This document shows positions 1-13,123 of a stretch of 64,000 nt of DNA, piece after piece (positions within the stretch are counted from its first letter, which is position 1; the number at the start of each line of letters is the position of its first letter). Location of the stretch: contig JACGCM010002659.1 in NCBI GenBank assembly GCA_014058105.1, forward strand, positions 496,001-560,000. Direction: 5' to 3'. This DNA comes from Kingdonia uniflora (Eukaryota > Streptophyta > Magnoliopsida > Ranunculales > Circaeasteraceae). The notes below the pieces were generated by a model. The model did not search any database and was not told the origin of the DNA. It was given only the letters and a program-made list of their open reading frames with translations. Made by a program: the position numbers and the translations under genes.

Positions 1-463
1 CTCCAAGTGAATCCTCCGTCTATAAGGTATCTAACATGCTGCAACTTGTGGCATGGTCTGTGTGGACAACACTCGTGAGAGAACTCCAAACAAAAAACCA
101 AAATTAATAAGAACGCAAATCATACATAGTTTAGATTAATTTGAAAGTTATTTCAGATTGTTTCCCGATGTTTCTTCAACTGGTCCATTAATAGATTAGC
201 CTTCAGTTAAGTTGATCCTCGCTTATAGTTGGTACAAGTTTCTTAAACATTCAGATCTGTAAATTGTGTGACTCTATAATGTAGGAGGTCCTAATTCTAC
301 ATGTCTGATCTACTAAAATATGGTGAAAAATACCCAAAACCCATACATAATTGTTGCTAAAACTACAACCACAAATCCACAAAACACTAAAAAACTAATC
401 ATAACTACTACAAAATCTGACTAAAATCACAAAAGGGGAAAAGCTATAAAGCAATTCGCTAAC

Positions 464-799
464 CGGGGAGCGACGAACGCCAAACCGAAGTTTAGCGAAC
501 CCGAAAGAGGGGCCCTGATGATGCTTCATCATCTCAAATTGAACCTGTAATGGATCCATATTGGACAAATCCAGTGATGAAGGATCGAAATCATCTTCTG
601 GGGGTTTGGAATTCTTCCCCCATTGTTTCCAATCATCGTCTTCCTCGTTGTCGATCACGTCGTCGAGCTCGTCTGTGATGTGAACCTTCTTCTTCCCTCC
701 CTCTGTAAATCTGACGCCATGTTGGAGAGAGATTAAGGTGAGGAGAAGTAGGAGGTGAAGCAGAGAGGAAGAAATGCAAGTGTTGCTTTGGTTTTTCAT
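464..799 (-). CDS. MESD-like ER chaperone family protein, copy A, exon 1 (partial, gene continues left of window)
   Basis: This is a 112-codon first exon starting at ATG 799-797 and ending at CCG before a GT donor at 463-462. The protein begins with a hydrophobic signal peptide (LLHLLLLLTLISLQHGV, about residues 14-30). A KKKVHITDELDDV block, an acidic run and the DDWKQWGK motif follow, then MDPLQVQ and GPSFGFAKLRFGVRRSP. The order and spacing match MESD, the ER chaperone for LRP-type receptors, and its plant homologues. Secretory-pathway location is inferred from the signal peptide. Exons 2 and 3 would lie at negative coordinates. Among the five copies this exon has no stop or lost start, so copy A is the best candidate for the functional gene. 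Bases 1-463 are its intron 1 and hold nothing else recognisable. Confidence 0.75.
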
Positions 800-959
800 T
801 TTTTTTTTTTTTTTTTAGGGAAATTGTGTTTTTGGTATTTATATGTTCAAGAGCGGAGCGGAGCAGGGCAGGCGAGGCGAGGCACTATCTTAGAACGGAG
901 CGCGGGAAGGTGATGAAAGCGTGAGCAAATATTCATCGTTTTGTTAGCAAAATGCAACC

Positions 960-1290
960 TACATGAAGGCGAAGTCGAAAATATTATAGCATATGCAGCA
1001 GTTGGAGGGTGGAAAAACCCAGATCCACCCACAACAGTTTAGCCCGAAATCAAAGTGAATATTAGCCCACGCAGTTCTGAACTGCACGGTACAAGCTACG
1101 TCCCAGATTAAGCCACGTCTCAACATTTGGAACGTTCGATCCCCACCCGCAGTTCTGAATTGTGTGGCAAGGAGAACCAATGAAATTAAACCACATATTA
1201 AAAAAAAAAAAATTATTAATGCCGCGCAGTTCAGAACTATGCTGGTAGTGCCTGCATGAAATTGGTTTGAATTGCCAAACTTGTTCACTC
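960..1290. repeat. Palindrome-rich spacer between MESD and PMD genes (unit A)
   Basis: The roughly 600-bp interval between the divergent MESD and PMD starts holds three degraded copies of a hyphenated palindrome built on GCAGTTC-T-GAACTGC, near 1069-1088, 1147-1167 and 1221-1243. A block reading GCATATGCAGCAGTTGGAGG and CACCC/GGGTGG motifs precede them. The same three-palindrome block recurs in every unit: about 6720-7050, 12420-12780, 17900-18235 and 21610-21945. It is probably an old non-autonomous transposon that was already present before the array duplicated. A role as a bidirectional promoter element is possible but not shown. Confidence 0.6.
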
Positions 1291-1408
1291 CACATATTGT
1301 TAAGTCATAATAGTTGCTTCTAGTTTACACCCAAAACCAACTTCTTTCTCAAGTTTCCCAATCCCCACCTTTACCTAGTAATTTAATCATTTTATCCATA
1401 GATTAACA

Positions 1409-2353
1409 ATGTCGGGACCCAGTCATTCAATTCCCAAAACTAGATGTAGGCAAAGTGATGAAGTTAGAAGAAAGGGTCAAGAATTGGTCACAAATATGTG
1501 GCTATTAATTCTCACGCCGGATAATGATCCCGCCCCAACCCTCGAGGAATTGCACCAAGTGGATATCCTCCCGGACAACTGGGTCTAAATTTCTATTGGA
1601 TCGGGAGAATTGCCGGTAAGTTTTTTGTGTAAAATTTATATGTTATTAACGTTATTTGTCAAATGTTCGACGAAATGCCCGAATAAAAATTTAATATGTT
1701 AATGTGGTTTTTTTGTAGCACCGAATTGAAATATAATGTAGGAGATCACTAGATAAGGTCTTAAAATGGTACCAATGGATTACTGTTGAAGAGGTTGGTC
1801 GACAATGAAGAATTTGTTGTCGAGTAAGGCGGGAAACTCGGATAACCGCTTAATCCATGCTCTCGTGGAACGGTGGTGACATTCCACCCATACTTTTCAC
1901 TTCCCTTACGGGGAACTTGGCGTTACGCCGTTAGACTTCGTCATGCTAATGAACATAAGTTTTAGGCGGGGTTTTGAACTCCCGTACGACGATAAATACT
2001 CTAAGTTTGAAGAAGCACAAATATTGTTCCCTGGAATCACTCAGGCCGACATCAGGTATGGTAACATCACACTAGCTTATTTGAAAACCAGGAGAGACGC
2101 TTTGAATCCTCAAACCAGCAGTTATAACCACGACTTAGATATCGTATATGCTCGGGAATTTATTACATTCATGATGGGTAATATCTTCTTCTCGAATACA
2201 AATACATCTCTACCAGCCGGTTAGCTTACAGCTTTGATAAACCACCATATTATAGGTGTGTCGGGGTTCGGTTGGGGTACTCCGAGCATGGCACATTTAT
2301 ATTGGGGACTAGATGAAGTCTCAGTCCTGAAGAATAGGAAGAGGAAGAGATAA
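1409..2353 (+). pseudogene. Plant mobile domain (PMD) protein, copy A, broken
   Basis: Exon 1 (1409-1615) starts ATGTCGGGACCC and ends at a GTAAG donor. Exon 2 runs from an AG at 1717-1718 to TAA 2351-2353. Exon 2 retains the PMD signature: LVERW, then THTFHFPYGELGVTPLDF, FELPYDDKYS, DIRYGNITLAYLKTR, and WGTPSMAHLYWGLDEVS. This order is typical of the aminotransferase-like plant mobile domain found in MAIN-like proteins and in many transposable elements. Exon 1 has a stop in NWV-stop (TAA where other copies read CAC). Exon 2 has stops at ERW-stop and at PAG-stop (2221-2223). No transposase or integrase motifs accompany it. Confidence 0.75.
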
Positions 2354-4769
2354 ATCACATGCTTTTATACTCTATTGGAGTTTTAGTTCTTCGAGTACTA
2401 TCGCGTTATAATATATTTAGTCAAGGTGAACAACTTCAACCATGTCTAATCTCGTATGGGTGCGTAGAGATGTTCCTTGGGTCCCAAAGAGAGTTACCGT
2501 ACCTCCCTAGTCTCGAATCAGAAATCTTTCTGTAGTTGTCTCTCACTCGATCGTCGAACCTACAAAACAACAACCACAAATTGGATTTTCAATTGCAGCT
2601 GCAGCACCGACTAGAACTTCGTTGGGCATAACCCACTGGACCACATAGAGAGGTCTAGACAGTCGTTTTCCTACGATTATCTCTTTCGTTATTAAACATG
2701 TAAAACCTCGGTTAGGGTTTCAATATCGGTTTCGATTTCATAACCGGCGTATGGATCTGGCTCGGGTGTCGGCTTTGGTCTGAACTGGATCTTTAATGAG
2801 TTATAACCCAATCGCCACCTACGTGAGCGACCTCACACGCAATAATCACTAACATCTTCTTCACTTGTGAACTCCTCTTTCTCTTTTGAACCTATGATTA
2901 ACCTGTTATCGGGATTTTGTGTTGCTTCGACCAGTAATGGCGAAACTGTCGTTGGTCCAAATTGGCCCTTAAAGTGAGAGGGATAATTATCCTTACAAAA
3001 TCAAAGCTTCGACAAACTCTTTGATCGAAATGACCATCTCGCAGATCTAGAAATCAGAACTTCTCCAAGGAAAATTTAACAACATTAATGTCAAATTTAA
3101 CGTAAATATGAGTCGCTGAAGCAGGAACTAAGATTGATAAACATTAAACCTAATTAAAATTAGGGTTTTTACTAATACTAAAACACAAAACTAAGCCTCA
3201 AATTAAAACTAAACAAAAACTTAAACTGAAAACAAAACTTGACTCCCTTCAAATTATCAGCTAAATAAAATAGAGAACCTTGCCTCTCTTTTATATAACA
3301 TAAGGGGGTGAAAACCTTAATTAGGAATAATCTAGAAACTGAGAAAAGTATATTTTTAACATTATGTTGATTAATCAGGAGCTCCCTAAAACCTACTAAG
3401 CATCTCTAGTAGATGGGCTTAAATCACAATAACATAAACATAAATAAACTATAGATAGTGAGAAACGACAATGAGAGGACGATTCACATCAAAATCATTA
3501 TGAAGAGTATGCTATTGTTTGCTCTCTTTTACATCAGGTCGGTCTGATAGTAGATATTGATCACTAGGTTTGTCGCAAATTTATGTTACATTGTCTGATC
3601 GCAGTCTAAACTCTACTTACGAAAAATCCGGGATCTTATTAAATGAGACTCCTTCTATAATAAACTTGTTATCCACTATGAAAGATCTGAGCTTTAGCAA
3701 ATTGTTCTACTATCATTAAATCAGTAAAGGCCATAATGACATCTTTCTTCACCAGTTTTACCTGCCTCAGCATTCCAACTCTCTCCATATTTTCCACGCC
3801 ATGTAGTTCATTCTTTTATTTTCCCTCTATAGACTATCTCAACCCAAATTCTGGTCCAGATTCACTTCAAACTTGTCTTCCTCTAGATTTTCCTGATCCA
3901 TACATCTGTATCATCTCTCTACATCTCAACTCTCCCGATTTTCTCAATACATAATTTTCTTTGCACAAAATTTTCTCACTAGAGCTTATCAGTCCAAATT
4001 TCCTTTCTCTAGATTAGTCCAAGACAAAATCTTTAAGTGTCGATATCTTAATTCTAGATTATTTTCGTCCAAGTTTTCCCTCAATCAAATTCCTCTCTAT
4101 CTAAAATATCTCTTCTTGATACTCCCAATCCATGGTTTTGCAAAACAAGTTTGCTTTCCTCAATTTTCAACCAAACATGGAGAACAATTATAAAAATTAA
4201 TATTTGCGATATTCCCAACAACCCAAACTCGAATAAAAATTGGTCTTTCGGGAATTCAGTTTTCCTTCTCTTTTGCCTTTCATGAACTAAGCACATCCTT
4301 GGAAAAATAAATAAAAAACTCTAGACGTCATTTTCTATTTCCTTGTCCCATTTGTTAAATAGTCCTAATAGTGTGTTAAACCACAAGGTTCTTAACATGG
4401 TATTAGACATGGCCCGGGAAATTAAAAGTTCAAAAAACATGTTGTGGACGCCACTCCACAATATTTGTTAATTCTAAACTCTATCATAGGATAGAGCAGG
4501 GACTAGGGAGCTTAGTGTTTATTGTCCTGTCTATATGGCTTGTTCACAATATCAATAAGACATCAAGGAGTACCTATATAAAGTAAGACATCAAGAAGTA
4601 GCTATGTAGAGTAAGTCAATTTGACAAAAAACAATTGAATTTTTTTATTAAAGATATAAAAGTTAACCAGGCTTTATGAAGTAGTAAGATAAGCTCGACA
4701 AATGTATGATTCTATAAGCTTCTGGATTAAAGAGAAACTTACATAAGCTAACTAGAAATGACTCACATA
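2354..4769. other. Gene-poor spacer of array unit A
   Basis: About 2.4 kb without a supported gene. The part near 3090-3110 aligns to 8811-8822 in unit B. There, on the minus strand, a sequence close to the initiator-Met primer-binding site (TTGGCATCAAAG versus TGGTATCAGAGC) is followed by a degenerate open stretch, so an old minus-strand LTR element is possible. A pyrimidine-rich open frame at 3736-3954 is kept in unit B (9462-9680), but this follows from duplication and gives no sign of coding. Confidence 0.5.
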
Positions 4770-6568
4770 CTATAAATCATCCTTTACAGGACTTTGGTTG
4801 TCAGATTTATGCTCATTACGTAGCGTTTCAATAAATTCATCTAGAGGAGGATCTCCTAGTCTTTGATGAACTCTATCACCTATCTTGATTTCGTATGCCT
4901 CTGGTTGGCTCAGCACAAATTCTTTCAACTGATAATAAATAAACAAAAGTTGCTTTTAAAAGCACATTCATGAAGGTTATGATACATTAGGCAACATGAA
5001 AATACACGTACATATATGTGATCATCTAAATTTCCTAAATTTTAAAACTTGTCATATCAATTGAGCTTACATATTTTTAACTTAGAGGCAGATATAGGTC
5101 TACCTCAGCCAATCCCTGCCCTATTTCCATGGTGAACATGATTATACTCAAATTGACTTCCATAAACTTGGCGTCCACTGATCCAGTTTTTAGAATCATT
5201 GTCCTTCCCATAACAATATCAGCCACTATATCCTGAAAATAGTTAAGATCCAGGTAAGATAGTTTCATTAAAATGCTAATTAGTTTCTCCCACGTGGCCA
5301 CACCCAATGCTCTCAAAAATAATCCTCTGCGAGTATGGAAAAATCAAAAAGAGCTGCTATGCATAAATAGATAAGAGCTTGAATTTCTTTTAAATTTTAT
5401 AACTTCAAACGAGCAAACTGTTTTAGAAAAACGTATATTCCTGCTCAAAAATTAAAGAGTACTCAAACAAGGATCTTAATTTGGGGGTTTATGTGTTGAT
5501 TGAAATTTTATTTCTTATAGGTCACAGAAAAACTCTTCAACATATAAACGTTATCACCACACAGTTTTTGAACATTAGCTATTGCATACACCCAAACACA
5601 TATCCACCACCAATTGCTGCCTGCTAATCATCAAGATTTATCTTGGCTCAATTGGAATGAGTGGCTTTCAGAGTACTGCACGGGCCCTAAGGAAATAGTC
5701 GGACAAATGGGGATAAATAATGATCTCGTAATCCCCTGAATATCAAAAACAAGTAATCTATCTCCAAGTGAATCCTCCGTCTATAAGGTATCTAACATGC
5801 TGCAACTTGTGGCATGGTCTGTGTGGACAACACTCGTGAGAGAACTCCAAACATAAAACCAAAATTAATAAGAACGCAAATCATACATAGTTTAGATTAA
5901 TTTGAAAGTTATTTTAGATTATTTCACGATGTTTCTTTAACTGGTCCATTAATAATTTAGCCTTTAGTTAAGTTGATCCTCACTTATAGTTGGTACAAGT
6001 TTCTTAAACATTCAGACTAGTAAATTGTGTGACTCAATAATGTATGAGGTCCTAATTCTACATGTCTGATCTGCTAAAATATGGTGAAAAATACCCAAAA
6101 CCCATACATAATTATTGCTAAAACTACAACCCCAAATCCACATAATACTAAAAACCTAATCATAACTACTGCAAAATCTGACTAAAATTACAAAAGGGGT
6201 AAAGCTATAAAGCAATTCGCTAACCAGGGAGCGACGAACGCCAAACCGGAGTTTAGCAAACCCGAAAGAGGGACCCTGATGATGCTTCATCATCTCAGAT
6301 TGAACCTGTAATGGATTCATATTAGAAAAATCCAGTGATGAAGGATCAAAATCATATTCTGGGGATTTGGAATTCTTCCCCCATTGTTTCCAATCATCGT
6401 CTTCTTCGTTGTCGATCACGTCGTCGAGCTCGTTTGTGATGTGAACCTTCTTCTTCCCTCCTTCCCTCCCACTGTAAATTTGATGCCATGTTGGAGAGAG
6501 ATTTAGGCGAGGAGAAGTAGGTGGTGAAGCAGAGAGGATGAAATGCAAGTGTTGCTTTGGTTTTTAAT
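4770..6568 (-). pseudogene. MESD-like gene, copy B (start lost, signal peptide frameshifted)
   Basis: Three exons are clear: exon 1 from 6568 to 6225, exon 2 5232-5104 (129 nt), exon 3 4928-4770 (159 nt, TAG stop). All junctions are GT-AG and phase 0. Exon 2 encodes DIVADIV...TGSVDAKFMEV...MFTME; exon 3 encodes LKEFVLSQPEAYEIKIGD and ends KDDL. The ancestral ATG at 6568-6566 is now ATT, and the old frame meets TAA within the signal peptide. An insertion near 6462-6475 restores the downstream frame only to a new upstream ATG at 6548. A protein from that ATG would have lost the hydrophobic leader. Exon 2 is also changed: the MRWTK found in copies C and E reads MGRTM. Probably a pseudogene. Confidence 0.8.
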
Positions 6569-7178
6569 TTTTTTGAGAAAAATTATGTTGTTGGTATTTA
6601 TATGTTCAAGAGCGGAGCAGGGCTGGGGCAACGATGTACTATCTTAGAAGGGATCGCGGGGAGGTGATGAAAGCGTGAGCAAATTTTCATCATTTTGTAA
6701 GCGAAATGCAACCCACATGAAGGCAAAGTCAAAAATATTAGAGCATATGCAACAGTTGGAGGGTGGAAAAACCTAAATCCACCCCAAAATCCAATCCACC
6801 CATAACAATTTAGCCCAAAATAAAGGTGGATATTAGCCCACGTAATACTGAATTGCACTACACAAGCTACGTCCCAGATTAAGCCACATCTCAACATCTA
6901 GAACGTTCGATCCCCACGCGCAGTTCTGAAATGCGTGGCAAGTAGAACCAATCAAATTAAGCCACATATTAAAATATATATATATTAATGCTGCGTAGTT
7001 TCGAATTGTGTGGGTAGTGTCTGCATGAAATTGGTTTGAATTGCCAAACTTGTTCACTCCACATATTGTTTAAGTCGTAATAGTTGCTTCTAGTTTACAC
7101 CCAAACCCAACTTCTTTCTCAAGTTTCCCAATCCCCACCTTTACCTAGTAATTCAATCATTTTATCCATAGATTAGCA

Positions 7179-8106
7179 ATGTCGTGACCTAGTCATTCAA
7201 TTCCCAGAACTAGATGTATGCAAAGTGATGAAGTTAGACGTAAAGGTAAAAAATTGGTCACGAATATGTGGCCGTTACAACTCACGTCGAATAATGATCC
7301 CGCCTCAACCCTCGTGGTGTTGCACCGAGTGGATATCCTCCCAGAAAATTGGGTCCACATTTCTATTAGATCGGATGAATTGCCGGTAAGTTTTTTGTGT
7401 AAAATTTATGTGTTATTAACTTTATTTGTCAAATGTTCGACGAAATGCCTGAATGAAAATTTAATATGTTAATGTGTTGTTTTTGTAGAACCGAGATGAA
7501 ATATAATGTAAGGGATCACTGGATAGGGTCTTAAAATGGTACCAATGGATTGCCGTTGAAGAGGTTGGTCGACAATAAAGATTTTTTGTCGATTAAGGTG
7601 GGAAACTTGGATAACTGCTTAACCTATGCTCTCGTGGAACGGTGGTGGCATTTCACCCATACTTTTCACTTGGCAATACGTCGTTAGACTTCGTCATGCC
7701 AACAAACATAAGTTTTGGGCGGGGTTTCGAACTCCCATACGACGATAAGTACTCCTTGTTTGAAGAAGCACAAACATTGTTCCCCAGAATCACTCAGGCC
7801 GATATCAGGTATGGTAACATCACACTAGCTTATTTGAAAACCAGGAGAGACGCTTTGAATCCTCAAACCAGCAGTTATAACCACAACTTAGATATCGTGT
7901 ATGCTCGGGCATTTATTGCATACATGATGAGTAATATCTTCTTCTCGAATATAAATACATCTCTACCAGTCGGTTATCTTACAACTTTGACAAACCACCA
8001 TATTCTAGGTGTGCCAGGGTTCAACTGGGGTACTCCGAGCATGACACATTTATATCGGGGACTAGATGAAGTCTCATTACTGAAGAGTAGGAAGGGGAAG
8101 AGATAA
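7179..8106 (+). pseudogene. Plant mobile domain (PMD) protein, copy B, broken
   Basis: It has the same two-exon layout as copy A: exon 1 7179-7385, intron with GTAAG donor and TTTTGTAG acceptor, exon 2 7489-8106. The third codon is TGA, so the ancestral start is dead. Exon 2 lost part of the THTFHFPYGELG block by a small deletion near 7668. It remains open from there through FELPYDDKYS, RYGNITLAYLKTR and WGTPSMTHLYRGLDEVS to its TAA. That open stretch shows the PMD core most clearly in this window. Confidence 0.75.
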
Positions 8107-10497
8107 ATCACAGGTTTTTATGCTCTGTTGGAGTTTTGGTTCTTTGAATACTGCCAAGTTAGAATATATATGGTCAAGGTGAACAACTTCAACCATGTTT
8201 ATCCTCTTATGGGTGCGTGGAGAAGTTCCTTGGGTCCCAAGGAGAGTTATCGTACCTCCCTTGTCTCTCTCTAAATCGTCGAACCTGCAAAATAATAACC
8301 ACAAATTGGGTATTCAATTGTAACTGCAGCAACGGCTAGAGCTTCGTTGGGCGTCACCCACTGGACCACAGAGAGAGGTCTAGACAGTCGTTTTCCAGCG
8401 ATTATCTCTTCCATTATTGAACCTATAAAAACCTCGGTTAGGGTTTCAAAATCTATTTTGATTTCATAACCGGCTTCTAGATATGGCTTGGGTGTCGGCT
8501 TTTGGTATGAACTGGATCTTTAATAAGTTATAACCCACTCGCCACCCACGTGAGCGACCTCACACGCAATAATCACTTCCATCCTCTTCACTTACGAACT
8601 CCTCTTGCTCTTTCGAACCTACGATTAACCTATTATCGGGGTTTTGTGTTGCTTCTACCGGTGATGGCAAAACTGTCGTTGGTCAAAATTGGTCCTTAAG
8701 GTGAGAGGGGTAATTATCTTTTCAAACCCAAGGCTTCGACTAACTCTTTGGTCGAAATAACCATCTCGCAGATCCGGAAACCAGAACAACTCCAAGGAAA
8801 ATTTAACGACTTTGATGCCAATTTAACGTAAATATGAGTCACTGAAGCAGAAACTCGGATTGATAAACATTAAACCTAATTAAAATTAGGGTTTTAACTA
8901 ATACTAAAGCTCAAAACTAAACCTCAAATTAAAACTAAATAAAAACTTAAACTAAAAATAAAACTTAACTTTCTTCAAATTATCAACTAAATAAAATAGA
9001 GAACATAGCCTCCCTTTTAAAGAACATAAGGGGGTTAAAACCATAATTAGGAATAATCTAAAAACAAGGAAAAGTACCCTCTTAACATTATGTTGGTTAA
9101 TCATGAACTCCCTAAAACCTACAAAGCATCTCTAGCAGAGGGGCTTAAATCACAATAACATAAACGTAAATAAACTATAAATAGTGTGAAACGACAATGA
9201 GAGAACGATTCACATAAAAATCATTATGAAGAGTATGATATTGTTTGCTCTATTTTATATCAGGCCGGTCTGATAGTAGGCATTGATCACTAGGTTTGTT
9301 GCAAATTTATGTTACATTGTCTGATCGCAGTCTAAACTCTACTTACGAAAGATCCGGGCTCTTATTAAATGAGACTCCTTCTATAATAAACTTGTTATCC
9401 ACTATGAAAGATCCGGGATTTAGCAAATTGTTCTACTATCATTAAATCAGTAAAGGCCATAATGACATCTTTCTTCACCAGTTTTACCTGCCTCAGCATT
9501 CCAACTCTCTCCATATTTTCTACGCCATGTAGTTTATTCTTTCATTTTCCCTCTATAGACTATCTCAACCCAAATTCCTATCCAGATTCACTTCAAACTT
9601 GTCTTACTCTAGATTTTCCTGATCCATGCATCTGTATCATCTCTCTACATCTCAACTCTCCCGATTTTCTCAATACATAATTTTCTTTGCACATAATTTT
9701 ATCACTAGAGCATATCAGTCCAAATTTCCTTTCTCTAGATTAATCCAAGTCAAAATCTTTAAGTGTCGGTATCTTAATTCTAGATTATTTTCGTCCAAGA
9801 TTTCCCTCAATCAAATTCCTCTCTATCTAAAATATTTCTTCTTGATACTCCCAATCCATGGTTATGCAAAAAACAAGTTTGTTTTCCTCAATTTTCAACC
9901 AAACATGGAGAATAAATATAAAATTTAATATTCTGTGATATTCCCAACAACCCAAACTCGAATAAAAATCGGTCTTTCGGGAATTGATTTTCCTTATCTT
10001 TTGCCTTTCATGAACTAAGCACAGCCTTGGAAAAATAAATAAAAAACTCTAGAATTCATTTTCTATTTCCTTGTCCCATTTGTTAAATAGTCCTAATAGT
10101 GTGTTAAACCACGAGGTTCTTAACATGGTATTAGACATGGCCCTGGAAATTGAAAGTTCAAAAAACATGTTGTGGACGCCGCTCCACAATATCAGCTAAG
10201 CCTAAACTCTGTCATAGAATAGAGCAGGGCCTAGGGAGCTTAGTGTTTATTGTCCTGTCTATATGGTTTGTTCACAATATCAATAAGACATTAAGGAGTA
10301 CCTATATAAAGTAAGACATCAAGGAGTAGCTATGTAGAGTAAGTCAATTTGACAAGAAACAATTGAAAATTTTTATTAGAGATATAAAAGTTTACCAGGC
10401 TTTCTGAAGTAGTAAGATAAGCTCGACAAATGTATGATTCTATAAGCTTGTGGATTAAAGAGAAACTCACAGAAGCTAACTAGAAATTACTCACAAA
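8107..10497. other. Gene-poor spacer of array unit B
   Basis: Counterpart of 2354-4769. A primer-binding-site-like sequence lies on the minus strand at about 8811-8822. A minus-strand tract with short open stretches follows toward 8110. To its right are AT-rich bases that could be an LTR, but no matching second LTR was found. Nothing else is recognised. Confidence 0.4.
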
Positions 10498-12289
10498 CTA
10501 TAACTCATCTTTCGCAGGACTTTGGTTGTCAGATTTATGTTCATTACGTAGCGTTTCAATAACTTCATCTAGAGGAGGATCTCTTGGTCTTCGATGAACT
10601 TGATCACCTATCTTGATTTCGTATGCCTCTGGTTGGCTCAACAAAAATTATTTCAACTGATAATAAATAAACAAAAGTTACTTTTAAAAGCACATTCATG
10701 AAGGTTAAGATACATTAGGCAGCATGAAAATCAACGTACAGATATGTGATCATCTAAATTTCCCAAATTTTAAAACTCGTCATATCAATTGAGTTTTCAT
10801 ACTTTTAACTTAGAGATAGATATAGGTATACCTCAGCCAAGTCCTGCCCTTTTTCCATGGTGAACATGATTGTACTCAAATCGACTCCCATAAACTTGGC
10901 GTCTACTGATCCAGTTTTTAGGACCTTTGTCCATCTCATAGCAATATCAGCCACCATATCCTGAAAATAGTTAAGATCCAGGTAAGATAATTTACCTAAA
11001 ATGCTAATTAGTTTCTCCCACATGGCCACACCCAATGCTCTCAAAAATAATCCTCTGCGAGTATGGAAAAATCAAAAAGAGCTGTTATGCATAAATAGAT
11101 AAGAGCTTGAATTTCTTTTAAATTTTATAACTTCAAACTAGCAAACTGTTTTAGAAAAACGTAGATTCCTGTTCAGAAATTAAAGAGTACTCAAACAAGG
11201 ATCTTAATTTGGGGGTTTATGTGTTGATTGGAATTTTATTTCTTATAGGTCACAGAAAAACTCTTCAACATATAAACGTTGTCACCACACAGTTTTTGAA
11301 CATTAGCTATTGCATACACCCAAACACATATCCACCACCAATTGCTGCCTGCTAATCATCAAGATTTATCTTGGCTCAATTGGAAAGAGTGGCTTTCAGA
11401 GTACTGCACGGGCCCTAAGGAAATAGTCGGACAAATGGTGATAAATAATGATCTCGTAATCCCCTGAATATCAAAAACAAGTAATCTATCTCCAAGTGAA
11501 TCCTCCGTCTATAAGGTATCTAACATGCTGCAACTTGTGGCATGGTCTGTGTGGACAACACTCGTGAGAGAACTCCAAACAAAAAACCAAAATTAATAAG
11601 AACGCAAATCATACATAGTTTAGATTAATTTGAAAGTTATTTCAGATTGTTTCCCGATGTTTCTTCAACTGGTCCATTAATAGATTAGCCTTCAATTAAG
11701 TTGATCCTCGCTTATAGTTGGTACAAGTTTCTTAAACATTCAGATCTGTAAATTGTGTGACTCTATAATGTAGGAGGTCCTAATTCTACATGTCTGATCT
11801 ACTAAAATATGGTGAAAAATACCCAAAACCCATACATAATTGTTGCTAAAACTACAACCACAAATCCATAAAACACTATAAAAACTAATCATAACTACTA
11901 CATAATCTAACTAAAATCACAAAAGGAGTAAAACTATAAAGCAATTCGCTATCCGAGGAGCGAGGAACGGCAAACCAGAATTTAGAGAACCCGAAAGAGG
12001 GGCCCTGATGATGCTTCACCATCTCATATTGAACCTGTAATGGATCCATATTGGACAAATCCAGTGATGAAGGATCGAAATCATCTTTTGGGGGTTTGGA
12101 ATTCTTCCCCCATTATTTTCAATCATCGTCTTCTTCGTTGTCGATCACGTCGTCGAGCTCGTATGTGATGTGAACCTTCTTCTTCCCACCCTTTGTAAAT
12201 CTGACGCCATATTGGAGAGAGATTAATGTGCGGAGAAGTAGGAGATGAAGCAGAGAGGACGAAATGCAAGTGTTGCATTAGTTTTTCAT
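10498..12289 (-). pseudogene. MESD-like gene, copy C (nonsense mutations and dead splice donor)
   Basis: Exon 1 12289-11954, exon 2 10960-10832, exon 3 10656-10498 keep the lengths 336, 129 and 159 nt. In exon 1, codon 4 is TAA (CAA in copy A) and the first Trp of DDWK is TGA. The donor GT after exon 1 is GA. Exon 3 has TAA as its third codon (GAA elsewhere). Exon 2 by contrast is the best conserved of all copies (RWTKVLKTGSVDAKFMGVDL, then STIMFTMEKGQDLAE). Four independent lesions make this a clear pseudogene. Confidence 0.9.
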
Positions 12290-12916
12290 TTTTTCATATT
12301 TTTGAGAAAAAATTGTCTTGTAGGTATTTATAAGTTCAAGAGCAGCGCAAGGAAGGGGCGACGATGCACTATCATAGAAGGGAGCGCGGGGAGATAATGA
12401 ATGCCTGAGCAAATTTTCATCGCTTTGTCAGCGAAATGTAACCCACATGAAGGCGAAGTCAAAAATATTATAGCATATGCAACAGTTGGAGGGTGGAAAA
12501 ACCCAAATCCACCCCAAAAACCAATCCACCCCAAATACACCTACAACAGTTTAGCCCAAAATCAAGGTGGATATTAGCACACGCAGTTCTGAACTACGCG
12601 GCACAAGCTACGTCTCAGATTAAGCCACGTCTCAACATCTGAAATGTTTGATTCCCACGCGCAGTTCTGAACTGCGTGGCAAGGTGAACCAATCAAATTA
12701 ACCCACATATTAAAAAAAAAATATTAATCCTGCGCAGTTCATAACTGTGCGGGTAGTGCCTGCATGAAATTGGTTTGAATTGCCAAACTTGTTCACTCCA
12801 CATATTGTTCAACCAAAATAGTTGCTTCTAGTTTACACCCAAACCCAACTTCTTTATCAAGTTTCCCAATCCCCACCTTTACCTAGTAATTCAATCATTT
12901 TATCCATAGATTAAAA

Positions 12917-13123
12917 ATGTCAAAACTTAGTCATTCAATTCTCAAAACTAGATTTAGGCAAAGTGATGAAGTTAGACAAAAGGGTAAAGAATTAGTCACG
13001 AATATATGGCCGTTACAACTCACGCCGCATAATGATCCCGCCCCAACCCTCGAGGAATTGCACTGAGTGGATATCTTCCTGGACAACTGGGTCCAAATTT
13101 TTATTGGACCGGAAGAATTGCAG
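12917..13123 (+). pseudogene. PMD gene, copy C, exon 1 only
   Basis: Homologous to the first exon of copies A and B, with a TGA stop after LEELH. The intron follows, but about 5 bases after the acceptor (near 13230) the sequence jumps to material that lies 2.4 kb further on in units A and B, so the whole PMD domain exon is deleted. From there to 13839 the sequence is ordinary array spacer. Confidence 0.8.

Noticed and set aside
3736..3954. 72-codon frame conserved between units A and B (also 9462-9680)
   Set aside because: Conservation is explained by recent unit duplication. The composition follows a pyrimidine-rich DNA tract rather than a protein domain.
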